Part shown: positions 26,418 through 36,554 of the stretch, in pieces
Position numbering within the stretch: position 1 is the first letter of the stretch
How the letters are laid out: every line of letters starts with the position of its first letter
Assembly (NCBI GenBank): GCA_016794365.1
Contig: JAEUKB010000075.1
Coordinates: forward strand, 62,001 to 126,000
Direction of reading: 5' to 3'
From: Myxococcales bacterium
Lineage (GTDB): Bacteria > Myxococcota_A > Polyangia > Palsa-1104 > JAEUJZ01
Length of the DNA: 64,000 nucleotides
Program-made: the position numbers and the translations under genes
Notes under the pieces: model-generated
The model's input: the letters and a program-made list of their open reading frames with translations, nothing else
Told to the model about the DNA's origin: nothing
Databases searched by the model: none

Positions 26418-28463
26418 TTAGCTGCGCGTGCGGGGCGGAAAGCGCGGACGACTGGGACGATCATCACCAAGAATTTGCGGACGAATCGCTTGACCTCGCA
26501 CCGTGGTCTTGCGCAGCGCAGACAGAACGCGCACCCCGAGCTGGCGAGGAATCTCCACGACAGTGGTGCTGGGCATGATTTCAATCTGTCCAATCGCACG
26601 ACCGGGAATGCCTGCTTCGTTGGCGATGGCTCCCACCACATCTTGCGGACGCAGTCCGTGATTCCGTCCCACCGCAAGCATCAGCTTGGTCATGTCCGCA
26701 GACGGCATGCGCGGTTCGCGTTCTTGAAAGCGAGGCTCGCGCTCAGGAGGAGCAGGAGGCTTCCGTTCAAAGCGAGGCTCACGCTCTTGGGAATGACTCC
26801 GTTCAAAGCGAGGCTCGCGCTCTTGAGGATGACTGCGCTCTTGAAAACGAGGCTCACGCTCTTGGGAATGACTTCGTTCAAAGCGAGGCTCGCGCTCAGG
26901 ACGGAAGCTGCGATCGAAGCGCTGTGGACGCTCGTATCGGGAGTCAGCGCGACGACGATCATCGAAGCTGCGATCATTCATCGGTCGCGGCTTGTCGGGA
27001 CGGAGCACAAGCTGAATGTTGTCAGGAACGTGTGCGCGACTCTGGTTGCGATCCGCACAGAGTCTCTGTAGAAGCAGCGCAGCGACCGTCGTAGCATCGT
27101 GTCCGCTCATCTCAGCCAGCTTGTTGGCGAGTGCCACAAATGGCTCGGGAATCGATCCACTTAGCTGCGGAAGGAGTGCTTCAAACAGACGCTCTTGACG
27201 CTTGGCCAGCACGTCCTTGCGCGTCGGGATGGGAAGCGGAGCGATCGTGCTCTGCGTGAAGCGCTCCAGCATGCGCAGACGTCCGCGCTGCTGCGGCGTG
27301 ATAAGGACCAGCGCTTCTCCGCTCCGACCCGCGCGTCCAGTGCGACCGATGCGATGAACATAGGTATCGAGATCGCTCGGGAGATCAAAGTTGATGACGT
27401 GGCTGATGTGATCAATGTCCAGTCCGCGTGCGGCAACATCGGTGGCAACCACCACGCGGACTCGCTGATCGCGCAGACGCTGAAGCACCGTCGCTCGCTG
27501 AGCCTGTGACAGATCACTGTGTAGCGCCTCCGCTGCGATTCCTTCCGACATCAGCGCTTCGGCCAGCTCATCGGCTCCTACGCGCGTTCGTGAAAAGATG
27601 AGCGCAGCTTCAGGCGGACTTACTTCCAGAAGACGCATCAGCGCATCGAACTTGTAGCGCTCTTCGCACATGGCAAATCGCTGGTTGATCGTGTTCACCG
27701 TCTTGGTGGCGGACTCGATCGCGATGTGTTCAGGATGACGGAGCTGATTGTGCGCGATGCGTCGAATCACCGGCGGCAGCGTCGCTGAAAGCAGCGCGGT
27801 CTGTCGCTCACGCGGGGTCTTTCCCAAGATGGTTTCGACATCTTCGATAAAGCCCATGCGCAGCATCTCATCGGCTTCATCCAGCACCACAAAGCGGACT
27901 TGATCGAGCGTCAGTGAGCCTCGCTCCAAGTGATCGAGCACACGACCCGGCGTTCCGACAACGACCTGGACGCCGCGTGACAGCTGCGCAAGCTGCCGAG
28001 CCATCGAATCGCCACCGAAGATCGCCAGCACCGAGATCTGGCGCAGATACTTTCCGTACGCATGGATCGCGGTTGCCACTTGCAGCGCCAGCTCGCGCGT
28101 TGGACACAGCACCAGCGCTTGCACCGCGCGGACAGCTGGATCGATTGCATGCAGAAGAGGAAGTGCAAATGCAGCGGTTTTGCCCGTTCCGGTCTGCGCT
28201 TGACCCAGCAGGTCGCGACCTTGCAGAAGGACTGGAATGGCGCGGGCTTGAATCGGGGTCGGAGTCGTATAACCTTCGTCGCTGACTGCGCGAACCAGCG
28301 GCTCGGAAAGGCCTAGATCGGCGAAGGTTGTTTCCGTGCTCTCAGCGGTCGGAAGATCTGCGATCGCATCAGCAGAGAGAGCAGCAGGTTCATAGTGCAC
28401 AGCTTCCGTCGGGCGGGTGTGCGAAGTCGGAGGGGTCGCCACAGCGACAGCCAAGTCGGTCAA
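26418..28463 (-). CDS. DEAD-box RNA helicase with a DbpA-type RNA-binding domain
   Basis: A 681-residue protein. Q motif (FADLGLSEPLVRAV...PTPIQ), motif I AQTGTGKT near 88, DEAD in VLDEADEM, SAT in LLSATLPP, motif VI HRIGRTGRAGR. After the helicase core (to about 410) comes a linker containing a 12-residue repeat rich in EREPRFE, then a DbpA-like RNA-binding domain at about 600-650 (MTKLMLAVGRNHGLRPQDVV). It belongs to the DeaD/CsdA group, which remodels RNA in ribosome assembly and cold growth. The TTG start has AAAGAGAA upstream. It converges on the kinase fragment, with 48 bases between the two stops. Confidence 0.9.
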   Translation of the reverse strand: MTDLAVAVATPPTSHTRPTEAVHYEPAALSADAIADLPTAESTETTFADLGLSEPLVRAVSDEGYTTPTPIQARAIPVLLQGRDLLGQAQTGTGKTAAFALPLLHAIDPAVRAVQALVLCPTRELALQVATAIHAYGKYLRQISVLAIFGGDSMARQLAQLSRGVQVVVGTPGRVLDHLERGSLTLDQVRFVVLDEADEMLRMGFIEDVETILGKTPRERQTALLSATLPPVIRRIAHNQLRHPEHIAIESATKTVNTINQRFAMCEERYKFDALMRLLEVSPPEAALIFSRTRVGADELAEALMSEGIAAEALHSDLSQAQRATVLQRLRDQRVRVVVATDVAARGLDIDHISHVINFDLPSDLDTYVHRIGRTGRAGRSGEALVLITPQQRGRLRMLERFTQSTIAPLPIPTRKDVLAKRQERLFEALLPQLSGSIPEPFVALANKLAEMSGHDATTVAALLLQRLCADRNQSRAHVPDNIQLVLRPDKPRPMNDRSFDDRRRADSRYERPQRFDRSFRPEREPRFERSHSQEREPRFQERSHPQEREPRFERSHSQEREPRFERKPPAPPEREPRFQEREPRMPSADMTKLMLAVGRNHGLRPQDVVGAIANEAGIPGRAIGQIEIMPSTTVVEIPRQLGVRVLSALRKTTVRGQAIRPQILGDDRPSRPRFPPRTRS
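26713..26905. repeat. Coding tandem repeat of about 36 bp in the helicase linker
   Basis: Imperfect copies encode EREPRFERSHSQ-like units on the minus strand. The units are alternately charged and disordered in character, like RG/RE-rich tails of RNA helicases. Confidence 0.8.
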
Positions 28464-28605
28464 AACGAGTTCTCTTTGGTAAAGGGGAGGGGAAACGGAC
28501 GACTGCTAGAAGGCTGCGCACTCTACACCAAGGCGCGCGGCTGTCTTACCTTTTCTTTTTGCGGGCCGAAAATTGCGCGCAGCCGCGACGGAGCTTCAGC
28601 CAAAC

Positions 28606-29667
28606 CTACGGTCGTGGACAGTGCAGCACGCCGCGATCGAACACACCTCCGATGATCAGGTGTGAACCATGCGCGACCGCGACACTGGACGCTGACAACA
28701 GCTTGCCTGCTTCGCGATAGATGCGCCGAACCGATGGATTCCCTTGCAAAGGAATCAGGACCACTTCCGACGGCGCAAGCTGACGGGCTGCGCGTGCATG
28801 TCGCATGAACTGAAACGGACTTGGATGCGCTGCGAGCAGCATGTTTCCGCGATCATCGATCGAAAAGTTATCCGGCGATGTATCGACAAACAGCGATGGA
28901 AAAGCTGGGCTCAGATCCCCGTTTGGTTGTCTTGAATAGATGCGCACTTGATAGTTCGTGCTCTCCGCAACAAACACTCTCTGTCCGTCCGGGGTCAGCG
29001 TGACTCCGTTGGCGTAGCGCAGTCCATCGACCACCGTTCGTACGGAGGTTCCATCAAAGTACACCACCGACGCGCGGCTCATAAAGGCTGCGTCTTCATA
29101 CAGATGTCCCCCTTTGCCTTTGCGACCGTGATCGTTTGTGACATAGAACGATTCCAGACCGCTTCCTGCCACGTCGTTTAGGCTGACAAACTGTGGCGCT
29201 GTGATCGTGCGAACTTGGTTCAGAAACGACTTGTCCGTTTCCTCTTCAACACGGAAGACAAAGACTGCTTCTCCACGCGGACTGTGCTGTACGGAAAACA
29301 GTCGTCGCTCTCCGCTCGGATGAACGTACAGACTGATTCCGTGCGGACGCAGCGCTTCCCCCACACCGCGCACTGAGAGCTTGATCGGAGCGCTCTGTTT
29401 ATCGAGCTGCCAGCGGAACATCGCGCCCGGATCGGGACGGAAGCTTGTGTCGCTGCGCCGATTGGCGGCTGCGATGTACACCGTTGCGGTTTCATGATCG
29501 ATGTCCATGTCTTCCGCTCCGACAAGTCCATCCACCGTCACAAGCCGACAGCCTTCCGTTCCAATCGAAGACACCTCTGCAAACGGTCGGAGCAGCCGAA
29601 CAGACAGAACGGAATAGGCGATGAGCCCAGCAAGAAACACAAGCAGAATCAGGCGTCGAACGGTCAT
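28606..29667 (-). CDS. Paraoxonase/arylesterase-like beta-propeller protein
   Basis: A 353-residue protein with an N-terminal membrane anchor (LILLVFLAGLIAYSVLSV). It has the PON-family blocks: GAEDMDIDHETATVYIA, HGIS, LNDVAGSGLESFYVTNDH, YANGVTLTPDGQRVFVAES and DNFSIDDRGN, which hold calcium ligands in a six-bladed propeller. Family members hydrolyse lactones and aryl esters. GAGGA stands seven bases before the ATG. It lies 36 bases after the metallopeptidase gene and may be co-transcribed with it. The true substrate is not evident. Confidence 0.8.
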   Translation of the reverse strand: MTVRRLILLVFLAGLIAYSVLSVRLLRPFAEVSSIGTEGCRLVTVDGLVGAEDMDIDHETATVYIAAANRRSDTSFRPDPGAMFRWQLDKQSAPIKLSVRGVGEALRPHGISLYVHPSGERRLFSVQHSPRGEAVFVFRVEEETDKSFLNQVRTITAPQFVSLNDVAGSGLESFYVTNDHGRKGKGGHLYEDAAFMSRASVVYFDGTSVRTVVDGLRYANGVTLTPDGQRVFVAESTNYQVRIYSRQPNGDLSPAFPSLFVDTSPDNFSIDDRGNMLLAAHPSPFQFMRHARAARQLAPSEVVLIPLQGNPSVRRIYREAGKLLSASSVAVAHGSHLIIGGVFDRGVLHCPRP

Positions 29668-29703
29668 CGAAAATCCTCGGGAATGCGAAGCCGGGCAGGG
29701 CGA

Positions 29704-32610
29704 TTACGGAAGCGGAAGACCCGCGCGCTTGCGAGCCACATCGAGCAGTGTCTCTGGACCGGAAAACGGCTGGGCTTTCATCTGGTTCGCTTGGGACTGT
29801 AGCGCATCGATGCGTTTGCGTGCAGCTTGCAGCTTGGGAACGTCTTCTTCTTCGACTTCACTGACTTCAGGAAGCAGCTTTTGCGACGCTTGCAGATGCG
29901 CTTTGGCTCGTCCCGGCTGACCGATTCCCAGCCACGCTTCCGCCATCAGTGTTCGCAGCTTTTCCCGATACGGAATCAGATAGAGCGCAAGATCCCCATA
30001 CTTTATTACTTCTTTTCCGCGCTTCTTTTCTGCGTACTTTTCCACCAGATCCATCAGGATTTTGTCGTCGGAAAAGTCCAGCTCTGCGGCTCGTCCTAGC
30101 TCACGCAGTGCATCGTCGTCTCTCTTTTCTTGTTCGTAGATCGCAGCCAAGCGCTCATACGGTTCGCTGCGATCCGGATCGAGGAGCTTGGCGCGCTCAT
30201 ATTCCTTGATGGCTTCAGGAATCTTCTTTTGCGCAGCATACAGATCCCCAAGTCTCTGTCTGGCATCGAAGCCATCTCCACCGACGGAAATTAGCTCTTG
30301 AAACAGCTTTTCTGCTTCGGCCTTTTTGCCCAGCTTTTGATGCAGCTCTGCATCCGCCAAGATGGCTTCTTTGCAGCGCGGATCGAGCTTTCTGGCCACT
30401 GCGACTTCGCCCGCAACTTCCGCAGGATCTCCTCCTGATCGAATCATCGCCACCGCCAGAAGTCCGTGCAGCTTTGCCGTCTGTGGCGCGTTGCGAATCT
30501 GTAGCTTCAGACCTTCCGAATCCGCGTAGTCCGTAGGCCGCACAAAGAATGTTCCTTCATACGGCGCAAGCTGCTTGCGGAGATCCGCGCGGAACGCTTC
30601 ATCCAGCTTTTCGATCGAGATGCCCGAGATCGTTTCCAGCACTTCCTTTGTCCGCTTGCCGTCGCCAAACATCCGCAGCGCTTGCACGATCTTGGCAAAT
30701 CCATAGCGCCGTGCCAGATAGCCGATCGACAGCGCCGCTTGGTGATACGCCACGACAACGTGACTCTGCGAGCGCGCGCGCGTAAACCCGACGTTCAGAT
30801 CGGCCAAAGACAGCAGCTTTCCGTCTCGCAGAGCCGCAGCCACTTCTGCATGCGTGCGACGGCTCCATGAGGGATGAAGCTGCTCCGTTTCCCACTCGGA
30901 CAGACCTTCGGTGAACCAGCGCGGCACGCGACCTTTGGACAGCTCCAGCGCGAAGACGTGACCCAGCTCGTGCCAGATCATCAGACCCCACGGCAGCTTT
31001 CCTTGTCCCGGTGAGCGTCCCGTCACCACACGGCTGAACGTCACCCCGAGCATGCCCGGATCCGCCGAAGGGAGTCCGAACGTTCGTACCGAAAAGTTGT
31101 CCGGTTCTTTGTACAGCTCCAGCGAAATCGGTAGCTTGGGAGCAAAGCCGTAGCGACGGGAAAACTCGATCCACTCTGCTTGCACAAGCGGCACCAGCAG
31201 CGGCACCAGCAGCGCTTCTTCGTCTTTGTGAACCCGCAGTCGCAGACCGCCTTTGCCCGGCTTGTTGGGATCGATGTCGGCGGTGATCACCTTGTACGTC
31301 TTTTGGTGATGCTTTTCGTACAGGTCGAGCAGGTTAAATGTCCGTCGGTTGTAGCGATCTCCCTTCCACGCTTTGAGCAAGGTCTGATGGCTGCGCTCAT
31401 CGTCGCCAAGCTGCGCATACGCTCGTCCCAGATCTCCGAGCGCATAGAAGTCTTTCGGGTTCTTTTGCACCGCTTCTTCCAGAAGCACCACTTGGTCTTC
31501 GTAGCGATGCTGAACCTGAAGTCGCTCGGCGATGATGCGATAGAACTGGCTGTACAGCGGGGATCGCCGCAGCGTCTCGGCCTTCTCTTCCTCGAAGTCT
31601 TTGCGTCGGTCGAGCAGCCACAGCGCACCGGCTCGCAGCGCCCGCGCCGCCAGGTCGTAGCCGTTTTTCGCAAGCTGCGGCTCTACCACCGCAAGCGCTT
31701 CTTCGTACTGTTCGTTGTCGATCAGGATCTCTGCGCGGAGCTGACTGGCCAGCGGATGCTGCGGGTGAATCGCCAGGGCTTCATCGATAAGCTCCGTCGC
31801 TGCGGACACATCGTTGCCTTGCTCTAGCTTGATCCGCGCAAACAGCGCTTTCGCATCGGGATTTTGCGGATCGCGACGCAGCGCTTCTTTGACCGACACT
31901 TCCGCATAGCCGACTTCGTACTTTTCGATCCGCAGCTCGGACAGCGCCAGCGCCGATAGCACCAGCTCATCGATGCGCTTTTGTTCTTTGGCCAGCTCCA
32001 TCGCGCTGTTGAGCTGTTCGTACGAGTCCTGATACGAGCCCAAGTAGTACGCCGCCTGTCCGAGCAGCCGCACCGTCCGACAGTCCTTCATGTCCAGCTT
32101 TTCCGCATCGTGATCGTCGAAAAAGCCGTTCCAGATCGCGCGCTCTTTGTCCCTTTGTCCGGTCAGCTTGTACGCTTCTCCGAGCGTCATCCGACTGGCC
32201 AGCGCCATTGGGTCTTTTTGAACCTGCGCTTCCAGGCTGCGAATCGCTTCGGGAAGCTGTCCTTGCCGCATCAGGCTCTCGGCGAGCAGCGACTCTAGAT
32301 CATCGCGAAGCTTGGCGTCTTTCGTCGTCGCGCGCAGCTTTTCAAGCAGTCCTTTGGCTTGCTGCGGCTTGCCTTGTCGAAGCAGCGTTAGCGCCGGTCC
32401 GAGCGGTCCTTCGTAGCGAAACGGCGGCAAGGTCGCTTCGGTCGCTTGCGTCGCGTCCATCACCGGCTGCGGTTTGGTCTTTTGCGGCGGACTCGCTGTC
32501 GCTTGCGTGCTGGTGATCAGCCACAGTCCGACCGCTGTAATGCCGCGCTTCCCTCGGAGCCAAGACAACATGCTGCCCAGTCTAATCCGAAACCCGCGCT
32601 GAAACCGCAT
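29704..32610 (-). CDS. Exported TPR protein with an HExxH metallopeptidase (MA-type) core
   Basis: A 968-residue protein. A signal-like segment follows a basic N-terminus (ITAVGLWLITSTQATAS); ATG 32571 is an alternative start giving a cleaner signal peptide. TPR-type helices fill about 65-430. The central gluzincin domain has WHELGHVFALEL with HELGH at 547-551 and a likely third zinc ligand E in FTEGLSEWE near 568. More TPR units lie at about 700-930. Similar proteins in myxobacteria are annotated as peptidase MA family. It begins three bases after the flippase stop, so the two are one operon. Confidence 0.85.
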   Translation of the reverse strand: MRFQRGFRIRLGSMLSWLRGKRGITAVGLWLITSTQATASPPQKTKPQPVMDATQATEATLPPFRYEGPLGPALTLLRQGKPQQAKGLLEKLRATTKDAKLRDDLESLLAESLMRQGQLPEAIRSLEAQVQKDPMALASRMTLGEAYKLTGQRDKERAIWNGFFDDHDAEKLDMKDCRTVRLLGQAAYYLGSYQDSYEQLNSAMELAKEQKRIDELVLSALALSELRIEKYEVGYAEVSVKEALRRDPQNPDAKALFARIKLEQGNDVSAATELIDEALAIHPQHPLASQLRAEILIDNEQYEEALAVVEPQLAKNGYDLAARALRAGALWLLDRRKDFEEEKAETLRRSPLYSQFYRIIAERLQVQHRYEDQVVLLEEAVQKNPKDFYALGDLGRAYAQLGDDERSHQTLLKAWKGDRYNRRTFNLLDLYEKHHQKTYKVITADIDPNKPGKGGLRLRVHKDEEALLVPLLVPLVQAEWIEFSRRYGFAPKLPISLELYKEPDNFSVRTFGLPSADPGMLGVTFSRVVTGRSPGQGKLPWGLMIWHELGHVFALELSKGRVPRWFTEGLSEWETEQLHPSWSRRTHAEVAAALRDGKLLSLADLNVGFTRARSQSHVVVAYHQAALSIGYLARRYGFAKIVQALRMFGDGKRTKEVLETISGISIEKLDEAFRADLRKQLAPYEGTFFVRPTDYADSEGLKLQIRNAPQTAKLHGLLAVAMIRSGGDPAEVAGEVAVARKLDPRCKEAILADAELHQKLGKKAEAEKLFQELISVGGDGFDARQRLGDLYAAQKKIPEAIKEYERAKLLDPDRSEPYERLAAIYEQEKRDDDALRELGRAAELDFSDDKILMDLVEKYAEKKRGKEVIKYGDLALYLIPYREKLRTLMAEAWLGIGQPGRAKAHLQASQKLLPEVSEVEEEDVPKLQAARKRIDALQSQANQMKAQPFSGPETLLDVARKRAGLPLP

Positions 32611-32613
32611 GGC

Positions 32614-33960
32614 TTAGCGCTGCCGAAGACGGGCCCAAATTTGCTTCGGTCCGACGGGAGCCAGCAGCACGTTCAGCGGAATCGCAAAGTGTCGCGCAAA
32701 CGCAGTCGCAATGCACAGCGCGCTCACCACGTATGCACCCGTCGAGGCCGCCGCCGCTCCGATGATTCCGTAGCGGGGCAAAAGCCACAGGTTCAGCCCG
32801 ATGTTGGTCAGCAGCGCCAGGCTCTGGGCGAAAATCACGCTCGGAGGATAGCCGCGCACACCCGACAGCGTGCCCGCCAGCGGTCCCGAAAAGCTCAGCG
32901 CCGAGCAGCCGAGCAGCACCAGCAGACACGGCACAAACGAGCCCGCAAAGCGCGCTCCGTAGAACAGCACAAGCAGCGGCTTTCCCACGATCAGCATCGC
33001 CCCGCAGCCGAGCAGCCCCAGATACAGTCCCAGCTTCGCTCCTAGAAGCGCCTGCTCCGCGACATCTTCTTGCGCCGCCGCTTTGGCAAACAGCACCGCG
33101 TTGAGCGTTCCCGGCAGCATCAGCAACAGCTCTGCGACGCGAACCCCGGCTTGATACAGGCCCAGATCGTGCTCCATCGAGCCAGTCGGCAAGAGCCACT
33201 GCATCAGATACACGTCGATGCGAAACAGCAGCATGTCGGGCAGGATGTGCAAAAAGTTCCGCAGGCTGATCGCATACAGTCGTCGCACCGTCGGTACTTG
33301 ACCCGTTTCTGGAGCCTGCGCTGACTGGCTCATCCACCCGCGCAGTCGCCACAAAAACAGCAGACTGAAGCTCCACAGGCTGAGCGCTTGAATCAGCAGC
33401 GCGCTCACCACACCCAAGCGATGCAGCGCAAACAGCACCACCACCGCGACAAGCTGCGCGATGGTCAGCAGCAGGCTCAGTCGATTTTGCGCAGAGAAGC
33501 GCTGACCGCCCCACAAAAGCGCATTGTGTAAGTCACGTCCGAGCTGCCCGCACACGCACGCACAGAGCAGCAGCAGCACAAGCGGCGTTCGCCCTTGCTG
33601 AAGCGGCTGCATCCACTGCGGCGTCAGCCATCCCAGAAGCAGCCCGATTCCCAGCGCCACAGCCAGTGCCAGCGCGATGTGCCCAAGTCCCCAGCGCCAC
33701 AGCTTGCGCGTCGTGGCTGCGTGTCCTTGCGCTTGACCAACCAGCACCGCCAGACCGCCCGGCAGACCCAGCGCCAAAAGCGTCGTGAGCAAGTTCACAT
33801 CGACCAGCACCGCGCTGTATCGACCCAGACCGCTTGGTCCAAGTCCTCGCGCCAGCAGCGCGCCTTGCAACAGCCCGAGCGGCAGCACCGCAAATCGGGT
33901 CGCTAGCGTCGCAATCACGCTCTGGCTCAAAGACGGAGTCTGCGGGGCTTGGCTCGTCAC
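32614..33960 (-). CDS. Multi-pass flippase of the MATE/polysaccharide-exporter (Wzx-like) family
   Basis: A 448-residue protein made of about 12-14 hydrophobic helices with short loops. The opening SQSVIATLATRFAVLPLGLLQGALLARGLGPSGLGRYSAV is typical of oligosaccharide flippases (membrane helices with LGpxGLG.Y). Family members move lipid-linked sugars across the inner membrane. No glycosyltransferases are nearby, so the substrate is unknown. It is the first gene of a pair with the TPR metallopeptidase. Confidence 0.85.
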   Translation of the reverse strand: MTSQAPQTPSLSQSVIATLATRFAVLPLGLLQGALLARGLGPSGLGRYSAVLVDVNLLTTLLALGLPGGLAVLVGQAQGHAATTRKLWRWGLGHIALALAVALGIGLLLGWLTPQWMQPLQQGRTPLVLLLLCACVCGQLGRDLHNALLWGGQRFSAQNRLSLLLTIAQLVAVVVLFALHRLGVVSALLIQALSLWSFSLLFLWRLRGWMSQSAQAPETGQVPTVRRLYAISLRNFLHILPDMLLFRIDVYLMQWLLPTGSMEHDLGLYQAGVRVAELLLMLPGTLNAVLFAKAAAQEDVAEQALLGAKLGLYLGLLGCGAMLIVGKPLLVLFYGARFAGSFVPCLLVLLGCSALSFSGPLAGTLSGVRGYPPSVIFAQSLALLTNIGLNLWLLPRYGIIGAAAASTGAYVVSALCIATAFARHFAIPLNVLLAPVGPKQIWARLRQR

Positions 33961-34030
33961 GGAAACCAGCAGAGTCTACCCGATTCAGCGCCCGCCGCAG
34001 CCCGACGCTTGCTGCATCCTCGCTGGCTGC

Positions 34031-36460
34031 TTACTTCGCTTCGTCGGCTCCGTCCAAAGTGCTAGCTGCTTCGTCGCTCTCGCTCTGGAGCTTCACTTTG
34101 ATGTCCAGCCGATCTTTGTTCTTCCACTTGATGCGCTTGCGGCCTTTTTTGTATCCGTCGAGCATAAGCTCAATCTTGAAGTCTTCTCCGACGGTACGAT
34201 CGGCCAAAATGATCGGTGTCACTCCGACCGGCTGCTTGTCGATGAGCACGGTTGCGCCCGGCGGTTCGCTGCGAATCAGCACTTGTCCGGCACTGGCTTT
34301 CTGTTTGCCTTCGACGGGCAGCGTCTTGGGCTTGCTCTCGATCGACTTGTCGGTTTCCTTCGTCGCTGTGCCGTCGCTGACAGGTTGTAGATCCGGCGGA
34401 CTGCCCAAGTCTTGGCTCTGCGCCAGATCTTCCAGCGACGGCACGGACCGCTGACCACGCTGCGGACCGATTATCAAGAACCACGTCAGCGCTGCCGAAA
34501 TCACCGCCGCTGATACCCCCGCCAGCACAAACAGCCAGCGACCACGCGAATCGCTGACTTCCGACGAAGGCTCGACAGATGGTTCGAGCGGCGGCATCGA
34601 GCCGCGCAGGTCCGCCGGTGCATCGAGCGCATCGTGTGTCATTTCCGTCGAGATGATGTCAATCTGTCCCGACGGCTCTGCGACGATGTTGACCGCGCGG
34701 TTTTCCCCACTGCTGCGACCTGGGACGGGCTTCGACGGACTGATCTGCTTGTGCGTGCTGCTCAGCCGGGCTTTTTGCGATGGAAACTGATCGCTCTGCG
34801 TCATCTGGACGCTGCGACTGTCGGGCAGGCTGCTCGGCTGCTCGTACGATACGTCGCTCTGCAACAGCTCCATCTTCGGCTCGGACAGCTTCGGACGCGC
34901 GGCTTCGGCGCTGGGCTCTCCGCTCGACTTCGAGGAGGGACGACGGGTTCGCTTGGATCGCTCGACGCCAGGTGGAAGGATTCCGACGGGAGCAATGGCT
35001 GTGACGCTGTCTCCGACGGCAACTGACTGTGAATGCGTCGCGAGCAGATCGCTGCTGGATGATCTGCGCCGACCCGCTCCAACTTGACCCACTTCCGTCG
35101 GTCGAGGTAGCAGGTCAGCCTGCTCGGTCAGCAGTCCAAACATCTCTCCGTCGGCAGTGATCGCTGGAAAGACCGCTTTCGGTGGCGCTGCTTCGTAGAT
35201 TCGGCCCGCAATTCGTCGGTGCGTCGTGACATCAGAGCTGTCGCTGGGACGCAGACCTTTGGCCGTGCCGGGACGCGCAGATTCATCGTCTGATTCCGAC
35301 GGAGATTTTCGGCTGGCTTTTCCTTCGAGCAGCGCCTTGAGGTTTCCCGACTGAAACAGCAGGCTGTTGTCGTCTTTGACGCCGAGCGCACGCAGCTGCT
35401 CAAACTGGCTGCTATCGATGCCCATCGTCGGACTCGGTGAGCGATCGGCTTGCTCATCATCGTCGCGCGCTTCCATGCTCAGACGCGCTGCGTGCGACAG
35501 ATCGAGCGCTGCCGTGGGCTCATCTGCGGTTCGTTTTTTGGGCTGCGTGGTCTGGACTTTTTCGACGAACTTGCCCAGCTCTTGCGCGGAAAATGTTGGA
35601 GCTTGCCGTCGCAGAAAGCCATCCAGCGCTTGCGCCAGCTCTTCACCGGAACGATAGCGATCCTCGGGCCGTCGCTTGAGCGCGCGCAGCATGATTCGCT
35701 CTAGTTCTGCCGGTACGTCCGGTCGTCGTCGCGCCAGCGGCGGTACTTCAGCCTTGCGCACTTTGTCGAGCAGCTTCTCGACGCTCTGATCGAAATAGAG
35801 CATCTCTCCGGCGAGCATTTCGTAGAGCAAGATCCCGCACGCAAAGATGTCTGTGCGTCGGTCGAGCGGCTGACCCGCCGACTGCTCGGGGCTCATGTAG
35901 TAGTACTTGCCCTTGATGATGCCGATCTGCGTCTGCTCGGATCGTCCTTCCGCTTTCGCGATGCCAAAGTCGGTGATCTTGACCTCGCCGCTGTAGGAAA
36001 GCAGCACGTTCTGCGGCGAGACATCGCGATGCACAACCTGGAGCGGCTTTCCCGTCGCGTCGGTCAGCTCATGCGCAAAGTGCAGACCGCGCGCGACTTC
36101 TCGGACGATATACGCCGCGAGTGGCACCGGAATGCTCAGGCGATGCTCCGTCGAGCGCTGCTCCAATCGGAACAGGTCAACACCCTCGACCAGCTCCATC
36201 ACCAGGTAGTACTGCTCTTTTTCCTTCCCGAGGTCGTAGGTGGTGACGATGTTCGGGTGTTTGAGCCGAACCGCCAGCCGCGCCTCGTCGAGCAGCATCC
36301 GCACAAAGTCAGGATCTTCGCTGTTGTTTGGATGAATGACCTTGATGGCAACTTGGCGCAGTGGCTCGGTATCGGGCACGATGGCGTGATAGATCTCAGC
36401 CATGCCCCCGACGGCGATCTTCTTGACGAGCGTATATGGACCAAGCTGCCCCGTCAGCAC
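34031..36460 (-). CDS. Membrane Ser/Thr protein kinase with an outer PEGA domain
   Basis: An 809-residue protein. GAGGGA stands four bases before the ATG. Kinase domain about 8-285: variant glycine loop AVGGMAEIYHA, AIKVI, HRDVSPQN, DFGIAK, KGKYYYMSPEQ. A long acidic/Ser-rich linker of about 330 residues ends at a membrane helix near 655-675 (WLFVLAGVSAAVISAALTWFLII). The C-terminal PEGA domain (PPGATVLIDKQPVGVTP...LDGYKKGRKRI) would face the periplasm and commonly binds wall or surface polymers. It lies 94 bases after the ATPase protein gene. Confidence 0.9.
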   Translation of the reverse strand: MLTGQLGPYTLVKKIAVGGMAEIYHAIVPDTEPLRQVAIKVIHPNNSEDPDFVRMLLDEARLAVRLKHPNIVTTYDLGKEKEQYYLVMELVEGVDLFRLEQRSTEHRLSIPVPLAAYIVREVARGLHFAHELTDATGKPLQVVHRDVSPQNVLLSYSGEVKITDFGIAKAEGRSEQTQIGIIKGKYYYMSPEQSAGQPLDRRTDIFACGILLYEMLAGEMLYFDQSVEKLLDKVRKAEVPPLARRRPDVPAELERIMLRALKRRPEDRYRSGEELAQALDGFLRRQAPTFSAQELGKFVEKVQTTQPKKRTADEPTAALDLSHAARLSMEARDDDEQADRSPSPTMGIDSSQFEQLRALGVKDDNSLLFQSGNLKALLEGKASRKSPSESDDESARPGTAKGLRPSDSSDVTTHRRIAGRIYEAAPPKAVFPAITADGEMFGLLTEQADLLPRPTEVGQVGAGRRRSSSSDLLATHSQSVAVGDSVTAIAPVGILPPGVERSKRTRRPSSKSSGEPSAEAARPKLSEPKMELLQSDVSYEQPSSLPDSRSVQMTQSDQFPSQKARLSSTHKQISPSKPVPGRSSGENRAVNIVAEPSGQIDIISTEMTHDALDAPADLRGSMPPLEPSVEPSSEVSDSRGRWLFVLAGVSAAVISAALTWFLIIGPQRGQRSVPSLEDLAQSQDLGSPPDLQPVSDGTATKETDKSIESKPKTLPVEGKQKASAGQVLIRSEPPGATVLIDKQPVGVTPIILADRTVGEDFKIELMLDGYKKGRKRIKWKNKDRLDIKVKLQSESDEAASTLDGADEAK

Positions 36461-36554
36461 ATGAGTCCCTCTAAACTACTCAGCTTACCGCTGGATGGGC
36501 CTTCTGACGGACGGAAGCTCGTCAAAAACACCATCGCTTCGAGCGCCGCGCAGC